6,247 bases of DNA from Acidobacteriota bacterium (GTDB lineage Bacteria > Acidobacteriota > Blastocatellia > RBC074). The first letter of the stretch is position 1. Every line of letters begins with the position of its first letter. Shown one piece after another: positions 1 to 5,892 of the stretch. The notes below the pieces were generated by a model, which was not told where the DNA came from, did no database searches, and worked only from the letters and a program-made list of their open reading frames with translations. The stretch covers positions 1 to 6,247 of the forward strand of contig JABFSD010000302.1 in assembly GCA_013140935.1 (NCBI GenBank), read 5' to 3'. Both the position numbers and the translations under genes were made by a program.

Positions 1-423
1 GATACGAATGGAGAGACCGTCAAGCTGAGCGATTTCAAAGGGCAAAAGGTCGTGCTTTATTTTTATCCGAAAGACGATACGCCGGGTTGCACGAAAGAGG
101 CGTGCAGCTTTCGTGACGAGTTCGCGCAACTCAAAAAGCGCAGCGCGGTCGTGCTGGGTGTGAGCGCAGATACGCAAAAAGCCCATCAGAAATTTACGGA
201 AAAGTATTCCCTGCCCTTCACGCTGTTGTCTGACCCGGAACACGAGATGATTGAAAAATACGGCGCGTGGGTCGAGAAAAGCATGTACGGCAGAAAATAC
301 ATGGGCATCGCGCGCATCACCTACATCATTGACGAAGCGGGCAAGATCGCGCACGTATTCGGCAAAGTGAAACCCGACACGCACGCGCAGGACGTCATCA
401 GCGCGCTTGATGCAACCGATTGA
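1..423 (+). CDS. bcp: Thioredoxin-dependent thiol peroxidase (Bcp/PrxQ-type peroxiredoxin), 5' end cut off by window
   Basis: This gene encodes a cytoplasmic peroxiredoxin that reduces hydrogen and organic peroxides and is recycled by thioredoxin. The reading frame is open from base 1 to the TGA at 421-423, giving 140 residues. By comparison with E. coli Bcp (156 residues), about 16 N-terminal residues lie outside the window. Visible hallmarks are the [11 protein letters not shown] segment with the peroxidatic cysteine (codon 88-90), and a second cysteine five residues later (codon 103-105) in TKEAC, the resolving position of the PrxQ/Bcp group. Later come the LLSDPEH segment and the conserved [10 protein letters not shown] strand near the end. 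The GTG at 52 is internal and is not the start, because family homology continues upstream of it. The gene converges on the FecR-like gene and ends 10 bases before a shared hairpin terminator. Family assignment is very secure; the natural substrate is inferred. Confidence 0.96.
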   Translation, partial: DTNGETVKLSDFKGQKVVLYFYPKDDTPGCTKEACSFRDEFAQLKKRSAVVLGVSADTQKAHQKFTEKYSLPFTLLSDPEHEMIEKYGAWVEKSMYGRKYMGIARITYIIDEAGKIAHVFGKVKPDTHAQDVISALDATD

Positions 424-433
424 AACAACCGCA

Positions 434-489
434 GCCAATAAAAAAAGGAGTATGCGTTCTCGTTGAACGCATACTCCTTTTTTATTGGC
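434..489. terminator. Bidirectional Rho-independent terminator between convergent genes
   Basis: The arms 447-459 (GGAGTATGCGTTC) and 465-477 are perfect 13-bp complements around a 5-base loop, TCGTT. The stem is flanked by seven A on the left and six T on the right, so each strand reads out as a strong hairpin followed by a T-run. The symmetry extends further: GCCAAT at 434-439 pairs with ATTGGC at 484-489, with one unpaired A. It sits 10 bases after the bcp stop and 12 bases after the stop of the minus-strand FecR-like gene, as expected for a terminator serving both. Confidence 0.93.
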
Positions 490-501
490 ATCGTTACGTG
501 A

Positions 502-2799
502 TCAGTTATCCGTCTTGCGCGAAGGGACGGCACTGCCTCTTTCGCCACCGCCCGAACGTTCAGGCTTGGCCGGCGCAGATTCGCGTGGCGGAGGAGCTTG
601 CCGTTCCATTCGTTCGGGCGCACGCGAAGGAATGTTGTCACGCGGCGCAGAACGTTCGATACGTTCCGGTGCGCGCGGAGACTCAGTACGTTCGGGCATA
701 CGCGGCGCTTCGCGGCGTTCGATTTGACGCGGCTGCTCGTTGCGTTCGGTGTTGCGCGAGGGGATGTTCGAACCTTCATCGTTGCGCGGCATCCGGCGCT
801 CACGCGGTGCGCTAAAAATCGTACCGCCTGAATTATTGCCGTTATTGTCTCCGTTGTTGGTCGAACCGCGATTGCTGTTGCGGTCAGGGAAAACACCACC
901 GTTGTTATTGTTGCTGTTGCGATCGGGGATCGTCGCGCGGCGGTCTTCGTTGGCCGGGCGCGTTACCGTAGGCCGCTCGATGCGTTCGACAGGACGAAAT
1001 CCCCCGTTGTTATCAACGTTAGAGTTGCGCCGTTCGGGACGATTGAAAACTTGCGGCGTGTTGTTATCGCCGTTATTGCGTGAAGGTATTTCACGGTTGC
1101 CGTTGTCTCCATTATTTCCGGTGCGAATGATCGGAGCGCCGCCATTGTCCAAATTGCCTGAGCGCGAGGGAATCGCGCGGCCTTCGCCATCTGCCGGATT
1201 ACGACGCACGATGACCGGCGCGTTGAGCGCGCGGGCCGTCGGCGAATTGCGTTCGACCGGCAGCGCGCGACCCGCTTCGTTTTGCGTCGGACGAAAGACT
1301 TCAGGCCGCGCAAATTCCATCACCGGTTGATTGTTGTTGTTCACGCCGCCGTTCGGATTGCCCGCGATCTGACGACCGCCCGTCCCGCGCCCCAGTTCTC
1401 GTGGAGGAGGCGTCAATGAATTGTTGTCTACGTTAATGCGGCGATTGTCGAAGCGGCGTCCGTCCATGCCGCCTACGCCGTTGGGGTGCCCGTAATTGCG
1501 CAGGCCATCAACGTTACGCACGATAGTCGTATTGTTGATGTAGGTGTTGTTGATATAAACGTTGCGCCGTCCCCAATTGCCGCCGCGATCATAGTAGCCG
1601 TAGCCCCAACGTTCGCCGATGCCCAGCGGACACCAGCCGCGCCACGAAGCGTCACGATAACCGTCGTAATATCCGTTGTTGTAACCGCGATTGTAACTAC
1701 CGCCCGAACCGAAGAAGGCTACGAGATGTGGCGACCAATCCCAGAAGCCTACGCCTACGCGACCGACGCCGAAATTGACGAAAGGCGTCCAGCACCAGCG
1801 GCTGTTGTAATAGTTCCAGCGACCGTAATGATAAGGAGCCCAGCCCCACGGCTCATAAGAAGTCCACGTCCAACCCCAGGTGTTGTGATAGCGCCACGCG
1901 CCCGAACGATAAGGTGCCCAGCCCGCATTGACGCCGCGCGGCGACCAAACGTAGCCGTACTCAGGCGTTTCATACCAGTCGCCGTAATTATCAAGGTCAT
2001 ACGATCCCGCAACTGACACTGGCACATAACGCGAACTGCGGTTGTCGTTGACGCGCGCGTTAAAGTCATCTTCACGACGGTCGTTCCAGCGATCCCATTC
2101 GTCTTTGTCGTTGAGCTTGGCGATTTGGTAATAGCCCACGTCGCGGCCTTCGATCAGAATGCGCCGTCCGCTCTTGACCTGAATCGTACCGAGTTCCTGA
2201 TTATAAATTTCGGCTTGGCCTTTGCGGACGATCAATTCCGTCGTGCCGTCGTCGCGGACGTTGATGCGATACAAACCCTCTTTGGTGAAAGTGATGGCGA
2301 CGGCGGGCGTATCCACTTCAAAGTGCAGTGGGTCGTCAATCGAACCTTGCGCTACGTCATAGACTTGAAATTGGCGACGGTCGAGATTGTCTACGCGATA
2401 GGTAGCCGTGCCGACGGCTTGGGAAAGCTGCACGGTGGAGGTGTTGAATTGCGCGATGCGCACATTGGTCTCGCGGTCGAGCCGCACGAGCGTGCGCCCG
2501 TTGAGTTGCATCTCGGCGCGTCCGTTGCGTCCGCTGAAAAGCTGATCGCGTTCTTCCAATGCCGTGTTAATCGTGGCGTCGAACCAATCGGTATTCTTGT
2601 CATCGCCGCGCTGATAATTCACATCGCCTTCGAGCAGGCTGATACGGGCTACACGCAGGGTCCGCTGGGCGGCGTTGGAATTGTCAGTAGGAGTTTGAGA
2701 ATTCTGCGCTACCGCAGGCAAGGCCATCAGCAACACCAACAGCACGCTTCTCGTGGCCTCACGGGAAAGCGCACTTTGCATCACAGCAAATCTATTCAT
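502..2799 (-). CDS. Secreted FecR-domain protein with Trp/Tyr-rich DUF6600-like region and low-complexity Arg-rich tail
   Basis: The 765-residue protein starts at the ATG at 2797-2799, chosen because TGGAGG lies 5 bases upstream and a signal peptide follows at once (about residues 1-32: Arg residues, a Leu/Ala core, then a PAVAQ cleavage-like end). The frame is open upstream to an ATG at 2958, but that extension is Arg-rich and would bury the signal peptide. Residues 47-220 resemble a FecR domain (LEGDV, LNGRTLVRLD, a FEVDTPAVAI strand, then VRKGQAEI). Residues 258-405 are very rich in Trp, Tyr and Gly with repeated GWAPY and YGRW units, like the DUF6600 proteins of Acidobacteriota. Residues 405-765 are low-complexity: first Asn/Gly-rich, then Arg/Glu/Pro-rich with recurring IPSR and PER motifs. 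No sigma factor gene or TonB receptor is adjacent, so classical FecR signalling is not supported. An exported envelope or surface structural role is inferred; the exact function is unknown. Confidence 0.88.
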   Translation of the reverse strand: MNRFAVMQSALSREATRSVLLVLLMALPAVAQNSQTPTDNSNAAQRTLRVARISLLEGDVNYQRGDDKNTDWFDATINTALEERDQLFSGRNGRAEMQLNGRTLVRLDRETNVRIAQFNTSTVQLSQAVGTATYRVDNLDRRQFQVYDVAQGSIDDPLHFEVDTPAVAITFTKEGLYRINVRDDGTTELIVRKGQAEIYNQELGTIQVKSGRRILIEGRDVGYYQIAKLNDKDEWDRWNDRREDDFNARVNDNRSSRYVPVSVAGSYDLDNYGDWYETPEYGYVWSPRGVNAGWAPYRSGAWRYHNTWGWTWTSYEPWGWAPYHYGRWNYYNSRWCWTPFVNFGVGRVGVGFWDWSPHLVAFFGSGGSYNRGYNNGYYDGYRDASWRGWCPLGIGERWGYGYYDRGGNWGRRNVYINNTYINNTTIVRNVDGLRNYGHPNGVGGMDGRRFDNRRINVDNNSLTPPPRELGRGTGGRQIAGNPNGGVNNNNQPVMEFARPEVFRPTQNEAGRALPVERNSPTARALNAPVIVRRNPADGEGRAIPSRSGNLDNGGAPIIRTGNNGDNGNREIPSRNNGDNNTPQVFNRPERRNSNVDNNGGFRPVERIERPTVTRPANEDRRATIPDRNSNNNNGGVFPDRNSNRGSTNNGDNNGNNSGGTIFSAPRERRMPRNDEGSNIPSRNTERNEQPRQIERREAPRMPERTESPRAPERIERSAPRDNIPSRAPERMERQAPPPRESAPAKPERSGGGERGSAVPSRKTDN

Positions 2800-3041
2800 G
2801 TTTTCCTCCACGCAAAATTGGGGGGACGCGGCAGTCGGTCCCGCCAAATATTTTCGAAAACTTCTTAGCTCGTGAGCTAGCAAATTGGGGGTGCTATCGT
2901 TAGCACGTAGCAACACGTATGCCGCCAAACCGGGTTGCCTGTCCAGCAAAATTTTCAAGAGATTTAACGCTTGACGCTCTAACTGACAGATAGTTCACCC
3001 CATATCGAATGGTGGCGCAACGCATATCGTGTACTTGGCTT
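2800..3041 (-). promoter_or_regulatory. Leader/intergenic region upstream of the FecR-like gene with several small inverted and direct repeats
   Basis: This 242-base gap lies between two minus-strand genes. It contains three short palindromic elements: TTTTCGAAAA (2851-2860), TAGCTC-GT-GAGCTA (2866-2879) and GTGCTA-TCGT-TAGCAC (2891-2906). It also has a direct repeat, GCAAAATTGGGGGG at 2812-2825 and GCAAATTGGGGG at 2880-2891. I could not find a convincing -35/-10 pair on the minus strand, nor a terminator after the thioesterase gene. Whether the FecR-like gene has its own promoter here is therefore unresolved. The palindromes could be operator sites or folded leader RNA, which is inference only. 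Confidence 0.35.
2805..2810 (-). promoter_or_regulatory. Shine-Dalgarno site fixing the start of the FecR-like gene
   Basis: Read on the minus strand this is TGGAGG, followed by AAAAC and then ATG at 2799. It is the best ribosome binding site for this frame and favours the 765-residue product over the upstream ATG at 2958, which has no comparable site at suitable spacing. Confidence 0.8.
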
Positions 3042-3473
3042 TCATTTCTTCACCCGCGCCGCATCCAACTTCATCAACGTCGCCGTACTCTTCGCCACCA
3101 ACGTACCGTCTTCCATCGTAATCGCCACTTCGCTGTAAGCCAGCGTCTTGCCCGCGTGAACCACGTGCGCTTCGGCGTAAACATTCTGCTCCTGTACGGC
3201 TTTGAAAAAGTTGATGCGCTGTTCGACGGTCGTGACGAAATGATCGGGCAGCGTCAGACTCATCAGCGCGTGCGCGGCGGCGGAATCGGCCAGACTGTAA
3301 ATCGCTCCGCCGTGCATCGCGTGCGGTTGCATCAGTTCGGGTTGGTAATTCATTCGCATGCGCACCCAGCCCGCGCGCACATCGAGGACTTCGATGCCCA
3401 TGTGTTTGAGAAAAGCGATGCGCGACGAATGCGCCTTCAGATGTTCGTGTATGCGTTCTTTGCTCTCATCCAT
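3042..3473 (-). CDS. PaaI-family hotdog-fold acyl-CoA thioesterase
   Basis: The 143-residue protein has the length and layout of a single hotdog domain of the PaaI/YbgC-like thioesterases, which hydrolyse acyl- or aryl-CoA thioesters in the cytoplasm, usually as tetramers. The signature is HGGAIYSLADSAAAHAL at residues 54-70. In PaaI the HGG turn and the Asp that here is D63 form the active site, and the following helix packs against the sheet. The later strands (VEQRINFFKAV, then VYAEAHVVHAGKTLAYSEV) fit the fold. The start is the ATG at 3471-3473; GGAG lies 13 bases upstream, which is rather far, so initiation may be weak. No phenylacetate degradation genes are nearby, so the substrate is unknown and the paaI name is not justified. 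It is divergent from the HugZ-like gene and 242 bases upstream of the FecR-like gene. Confidence 0.92.
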   Translation of the reverse strand: MDESKERIHEHLKAHSSRIAFLKHMGIEVLDVRAGWVRMRMNYQPELMQPHAMHGGAIYSLADSAAAHALMSLTLPDHFVTTVEQRINFFKAVQEQNVYAEAHVVHAGKTLAYSEVAITMEDGTLVAKSTATLMKLDAARVKK

Positions 3474-3557
3474 TGTTGACAGTATGCTCCGTTTGCTAAT
3501 TTACTATGATTCGCTACGCCCACATCGTAACGAAAACCGTCTCGCAAAACGAACCCT
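3474..3557. promoter_or_regulatory. Divergent promoter region between thioesterase and HugZ-like genes
   Basis: This 84-base gap must hold starts for transcription in both directions. On the plus strand TATGAT at 3505-3510 is a five-of-six match to the -10 consensus and sits in the context CTATGATTCG, similar to the pilin promoter further right. No good -35 lies 16-18 bases before it. TTGACA at 3476-3481 is a perfect -35 sequence, but the 23-base gap to TATGAT is too long. No clear minus-strand promoter was found. Assignment is tentative. Confidence 0.35.
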
Positions 3558-4058
3558 ATGGAACAACAAGAACAGCACGCAGAACAACGGGCCGAACGCG
3601 CGCAACCCGTCTTGCAGTTGCTACAAAACGAGCGGCACGGCGTGCTGTCTACGTTGTCAGACAAGCTCGACGGCTGGCCTTATGGTTCGCTGATGCCGTT
3701 CGCGTTGACCCCGCAAGGCGAACCGTTGGTGTTGTTGTCTACGTTGGCGGAACACACGCAGAACGTGTTGAACGATCCGCGCGTGAGCTTGTTCGTACAC
3801 GATGAAGCCGGTACGCGCGAGAATCCGCAGGCGGCGGCGCGGGCTACGTTGATCTGTTTGGCCGAAGCGTTGGCAGGCAAAGAAAGCGTCGCGGCCGGCG
3901 AACGCTATCTCGAACGCTTCCCGCAATCGGCGCGGCTGTTTCAGATGGGCGATTTCAAATTGTTCAAACTCAAAGTCGAACGCATTCGTTATATCGGCGG
4001 CTTCGGCGATATGTACTGGGTGAGTCGCAACGATTTCGCGGCAGCAGGCGCGCAGTAA
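3558..4058 (+). CDS. Pyridoxamine 5'-phosphate oxidase-fold flavoprotein, HugZ-like N-terminal domain
   Basis: The 166-residue cytoplasmic protein belongs to the split-barrel FMN-binding family of pyridoxamine-phosphate oxidase and HugZ. The order of motifs is typical: an N-terminal helix ending in RHGVLSTLS (residues 26-34), GWPYGSLMPFAL (39-50), LLSTLAEHTQNVLNDPRVSL (59-78), the RATLICLAEA strand (95-104), the RYLERFP helix (116-122), and GDFKLFKLKVERIRYIGGFG (131-150). It stops right after this domain. Longer HugZ proteins carry an extra C-terminal (DUF2470-like) domain with a heme-binding His, absent here, so heme degradation should not be assumed. The ATG at 3558 is the only plausible start, because a stop codon at 3528-3530 closes the frame upstream; there is no obvious Shine-Dalgarno site. 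The next gene on this strand is 124 bases downstream, past a large hairpin. Family is secure; reaction unknown. Confidence 0.88.
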   Translation: MEQQEQHAEQRAERAQPVLQLLQNERHGVLSTLSDKLDGWPYGSLMPFALTPQGEPLVLLSTLAEHTQNVLNDPRVSLFVHDEAGTRENPQAAARATLICLAEALAGKESVAAGERYLERFPQSARLFQMGDFKLFKLKVERIRYIGGFGDMYWVSRNDFAAAGAQ

Positions 4059-4069
4059 AACGATGATTA

Positions 4070-4162
4070 TTCTTCCACGAAGGCTCACGAAGGAGGACAC
4101 GAAGAAGAGGCAGAATGGTTGCGGTTTCTTCGTGTCTTCCTTCGTGTGACTTCGTGGAAGAA
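4070..4162. repeat. Large imperfect hairpin of CACGAAG units, likely a dispersed intergenic repeat
   Basis: The arms 4070-4106 and 4126-4162 are inverted copies of 37 bases with 34 matches; the mismatches are opposite 4083, 4085 and 4095. The loop is 19 bases. Each arm is itself built from near-repeats of CACGAAG (CCACGAAGG, TCACGAAGG, ACACGAAGA). From general knowledge, similar TTCGTGTCCTTCGTG stretches recur in intergenic regions of many environmental bacterial genomes and create spurious short proteins. The element lies wholly between two genes. A T-run at 4172-4177 begins 9 bases after the right arm, so it may also weaken or end transcription of the HugZ-like gene. REP-like identity is inferred; the hairpin itself is read directly. 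Confidence 0.75.
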
Positions 4163-4182
4163 GCGGTCTGATTTTTTGTTTT

Positions 4183-4914
4183 ATGGCTAATCGCAAAATG
4201 CATGGAGCGCAGGTATTGATTCTGGTATCGCTGTTCACAGTGATGCTGTCGTTCATTCCCGGCGCGAGCATATTGACCTATCCGTTCCGCTTGTTCGTCA
4301 CCTTTATTCACGAAGGCGGACACGCGCTGGCAGCCGTGTTGACCGGCGGCAGCGTGCGGGAGTTGCGCATTCATCTCGATGCCAGCGGCGAGACTTATTC
4401 GCTGGGCGGCATTCCGCTATTGATTGCGAGCGCGGGTTATTTGATGAGCGCAATTTATGGAGCTTCGCTGCTGGTGCTGTGCCGCGACGGACGCAATGCC
4501 AAAGCCGCATTGACCCTGACGGCGGCGGCGATTTTGGCGCTGACGATGTTTTGCGCCCAAGGCATGTTGAGCGTGAGCGCGGGCCTGGGCATTCCCATCG
4601 TGCTGGTATTCGTCGCGCTGGCTTGCAAGGAAAGCTGGGCGCATTTCTTCGCGATGTTTCTGGCAATTCAGTGTTGTTTGAATGCGTTGATTGATCTGCG
4701 CACGCTGTTCCTCTTGTCAGCGACGACGAACGTGCAAAGCGATGCCGCGAATATGGCAGGTATGACCGGCGTACCCGCATTGTTCTGGTCGCTGTTGTGG
4801 ATCGGCGGGTCGCTGTTTATTTTGTGGCGCGCGTTGCGCACTTATGGCAATCCCTATGCGCGTGAAGTAAGCGTGGCGGCTCCGCGCAAGCGAAGAGCGT
4901 ATGCGAACTTATAA
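4183..4914 (+). CDS. M50 family (M50B-like) integral membrane zinc metalloprotease
   Basis: The 243-residue multi-spanning membrane protein resembles the Peptidase_M50B-like family, relatives of site-2 proteases. The zinc-binding HExxH motif is HEGGH at residues 43-47, at the end of a hydrophobic helix (about 33-42), as in intramembrane proteases. TGGSV follows at 54-58, as usual in the family. The second-half motif NALIDL (167-172) offers Asp171 as the likely third zinc ligand, and SDAANMAGMTGVP (186-198) before the last helix is also typical. Hydrophobic segments lie near 10-31, 76-100, 108-124, 128-148, 152-172 and 197-217, and the tail (235-238, RKRR) is basic. No substrate, anti-sigma factor or partner gene is adjacent. 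No Shine-Dalgarno site precedes the ATG at 4183, only a T-rich stretch; Met6 (4198) is an alternative start. Proteolytic activity is inferred from the motifs. Confidence 0.85.
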   Translation: MANRKMHGAQVLILVSLFTVMLSFIPGASILTYPFRLFVTFIHEGGHALAAVLTGGSVRELRIHLDASGETYSLGGIPLLIASAGYLMSAIYGASLLVLCRDGRNAKAALTLTAAAILALTMFCAQGMLSVSAGLGIPIVLVFVALACKESWAHFFAMFLAIQCCLNALIDLRTLFLLSATTNVQSDAANMAGMTGVPALFWSLLWIGGSLFILWRALRTYGNPYAREVSVAAPRKRRAYANL

Positions 4915-4931
4915 GCCCTGACTCATAACGC

Positions 4932-4960
4932 TTGGCAGTCCGCCCGTCTGCCTCTATTAT
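4932..4960 (+). promoter_or_regulatory. Sigma70-type promoter of the pilin-like gene
   Basis: TTGGCA at 4932-4937 (five of six to TTGACA) is followed after exactly 17 bases by TATTAT at 4955-4960 (five of six to TATAAT). Transcription would begin near 4967, giving an untranslated leader of about 100 bases before the ATG at 5066. The leader contains a GC-rich hairpin at 4993-5011 (GCGGGCG, loop TGAA, CGCCCCGC with one bulged base), which may affect mRNA stability or translation. Confidence 0.7.
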
Positions 4961-5051
4961 TCGGGAACCGTATCGCAAACCGAACGTGACAAGCGGGCGT
5001 GAACGCCCCGCGAGCCACGCGCCTCATCCCCAAAACTTCGTGATAACTGGT

Positions 5052-5057
5052 AAGGAG
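5052..5057 (+). promoter_or_regulatory. Shine-Dalgarno site of the pilin-like gene
   Basis: AAGGAG ends 8 bases before the ATG at 5066, which is ideal spacing. A TTG at 5060 is in the same frame but only 2 bases from this site, too close to be the start. The site therefore fixes the protein start as MRPNQ. Confidence 0.85.
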
Positions 5058-5065
5058 CATTGTTT

Positions 5066-5566
5066 ATGAGACCCAATCAACTACATCGCCAGCGCCGTCA
5101 GGCCGGCTTTTCGCTGATCGAATTACTGATCGTAATCGCCATCATTGGCATTATGGCTGCCGTAGCCATTCCACGTTTGCAGGCCTACCTCGCCAGCGGT
5201 CGTGAACTGGCCGCCATTTCTTCGCTGAAAACCATTCATAACGCTCAAGCGCAATTTAACGGCACACGGGGACGTTTCGGCACACTGAAAGAACTATCCG
5301 ATGCGGGCCTGCTTGAAACGAGCTATTCAAGCGGCAACCCTGTCAATCAATATCGCTACACTTCCCCTATCGCTGAGGCCGATAAATATTGCATACAAGC
5401 AACACGACAAGGGCCAGGCGCGGGAGCGAGAGACTTTAACATGATTGAGGATGGTACTGTCCGGCAGGTTTTTTCAAAGGCCGTCAACCCGATACCGCAT
5501 GGTGAAGGCACAGCAGTAGCAGCAGGCGACGGTGCGGGGCCAGCGGCAGAAGCTCCGAAGCAATAG
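5066..5566 (+). CDS. Type IV pilin-like protein with prepilin N-terminal methylation motif
   Basis: The 166-residue precursor has a class III prepilin signal: a short basic leader (residues 1-14, with RQRRQAG), cleavage expected between Gly14 and Phe15, Glu at mature position 5 (Glu19), and the hydrophobic helix FSLIELLIVIAIIGIMAAVA. A prepilin peptidase would cleave and N-methylate it, and the helix would pack into a pilus or type II secretion pseudopilus. The globular part (about 50-145) has a pattern I associate with soil-bacterial pilins: a KTIHNAQAQF helix, GRFGTLKELSDAGLL, and an EDGTVRQ strand near the end. It contains a single cysteine (Cys109), so the C-terminal disulfide loop of classical type IVa pilins is absent. 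The last 20 residues are Ala/Gly/Pro-rich and probably disordered. It has its own promoter and terminator and no assembly genes alongside, so major pilin, minor pilin and pseudopilin cannot be told apart. Confidence 0.9.
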   Translation: MRPNQLHRQRRQAGFSLIELLIVIAIIGIMAAVAIPRLQAYLASGRELAAISSLKTIHNAQAQFNGTRGRFGTLKELSDAGLLETSYSSGNPVNQYRYTSPIAEADKYCIQATRQGPGAGARDFNMIEDGTVRQVFSKAVNPIPHGEGTAVAAGDGAGPAAEAPKQ

Positions 5567-5589
5567 CCAATTAAAGTTCTGAGGTTTGA

Positions 5590-5643
5590 GACAGGTTGCG
5601 ATGAGTCAGTTGATAAGGCTTATCGCATCCTGTCTTTTCTTTT
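5590..5643 (+). terminator. Rho-independent terminator of the pilin-like gene
   Basis: GACAGG (5590-5595) pairs with CCTGTC (5629-5634) and, past a single T-T mismatch, TGCGAT (5597-5602) pairs with ATCGCA (5622-5627). A smaller inner hairpin, GATAAG/CTTATC (5612-5624), partly competes with the inner pairs. The run TTTTCTTTT (5635-5643) follows at once. It begins 23 bases after the pilin stop codon and closes a single-gene transcription unit. Confidence 0.85.
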
Positions 5644-5745
5644 GGCGAACGCGCAAAAATTCCGTAGCATTACGCCCGCAAACCCTGCCCCTATAATCGG
5701 GCGTCAGAGTAAGCGTTTGGATTGGGGAATCTTCGGTCATTTGCT
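5644..5745. other. Gene-free spacer with an orphan -10-like TATAAT
   Basis: This stretch of about 100 bases separates the pilin terminator from the end of the PIN remnant. It holds a perfect TATAAT at 5692-5697 on the plus strand, in the context CTGCCCCTATAATCGGG, close to the pilin promoter's CTGCCTCTATTATTCGGG. No acceptable -35 lies 16-18 bases upstream, and no plus-strand gene starts downstream. It may be a relic of a lost gene or the start of a short antisense RNA; neither is shown. Confidence 0.3.
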
Positions 5746-5892
5746 CTATCGAAAAAACGTAATCGGAAAACCCGCCGCAGCCAGCGGGTCAAGTTCGTGA
5801 TGGTCTGACGTGATGAGTTGTCCGCCCGCGTGCTGTGCCAGCGTCACAGCGAAGCAATCTGCAAACGAAAGTTTATGGGCGACTTTCAGCCT
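5746..5892 (-). pseudogene. C-terminal remnant of a VapC-like PIN-domain toxin
   Basis: About 48 codons ending at the TAG at 5746-5748 match the last third of a PIN-domain ribonuclease, the toxin of VapBC toxin-antitoxin pairs. LSFADCFAVTLAQ carries the Asp of the usual LSxADAxxxALA helix, and LITSDHHE carries the Asp of the TxD motif, two of the acidic residues that hold the metal in the active site. The hydrophobic end FPITFF is the usual last strand. The first two thirds, including the start and the N-terminal catalytic Asp, are absent. The frame instead continues upstream into IstA-like sequence, with the join somewhere near 5880-5900. No VapB-like antitoxin is visible. The fragment cannot be an active toxin as it stands. 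Identification rests on motif pattern alone and is moderately sure. Confidence 0.62.

Noticed and set aside
740..1330. Open frames on the plus strand opposite the FecR-like gene (also 420-815, 1486-2016 and 2125-2868)
   Set aside because: They lie opposite a gene with clear domains, signal peptide and ribosome binding site. Their compositions are the mirror of its biased codons (Arg, Val, Ala or Leu runs), and none shows a family motif.
2800..2958. Extended start of the FecR-like protein at 2958 (53 more residues)
   Set aside because: The extension would place a signal peptide internally, overlaps the palindromic leader and lacks a ribosome binding site; the ATG at 2799 has TGGAGG at 5 bases.
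3476..3510. TTGACA (3476-3481) with TATGAT (3505-3510) as a complete promoter
   Set aside because: The spacer is 23 bases, outside the usable 16-18 range, so only the -10-like element was kept as a weak candidate.
4070..4162. CRISPR-like repeat or tRNA-like fold
   Set aside because: The CACGAAG units are short, inverted and without regular unique spacers, and no cloverleaf or anticodon arm can be drawn.
3657..4374. Minus-strand open frames covering the HugZ-like gene and the hairpin
   Set aside because: They run opposite a recognisable gene, and part of their peptide (Ser/Phe/Val-rich, or His/Glu/Gly-rich in the other frame) comes from the CACGAAG repeat, a known source of spurious proteins.
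5060..5065. TTG start of the pilin-like gene
   Set aside because: It is only 2 bases from the AAGGAG site; the ATG at 5066 has 8-base spacing and gives a standard prepilin leader.
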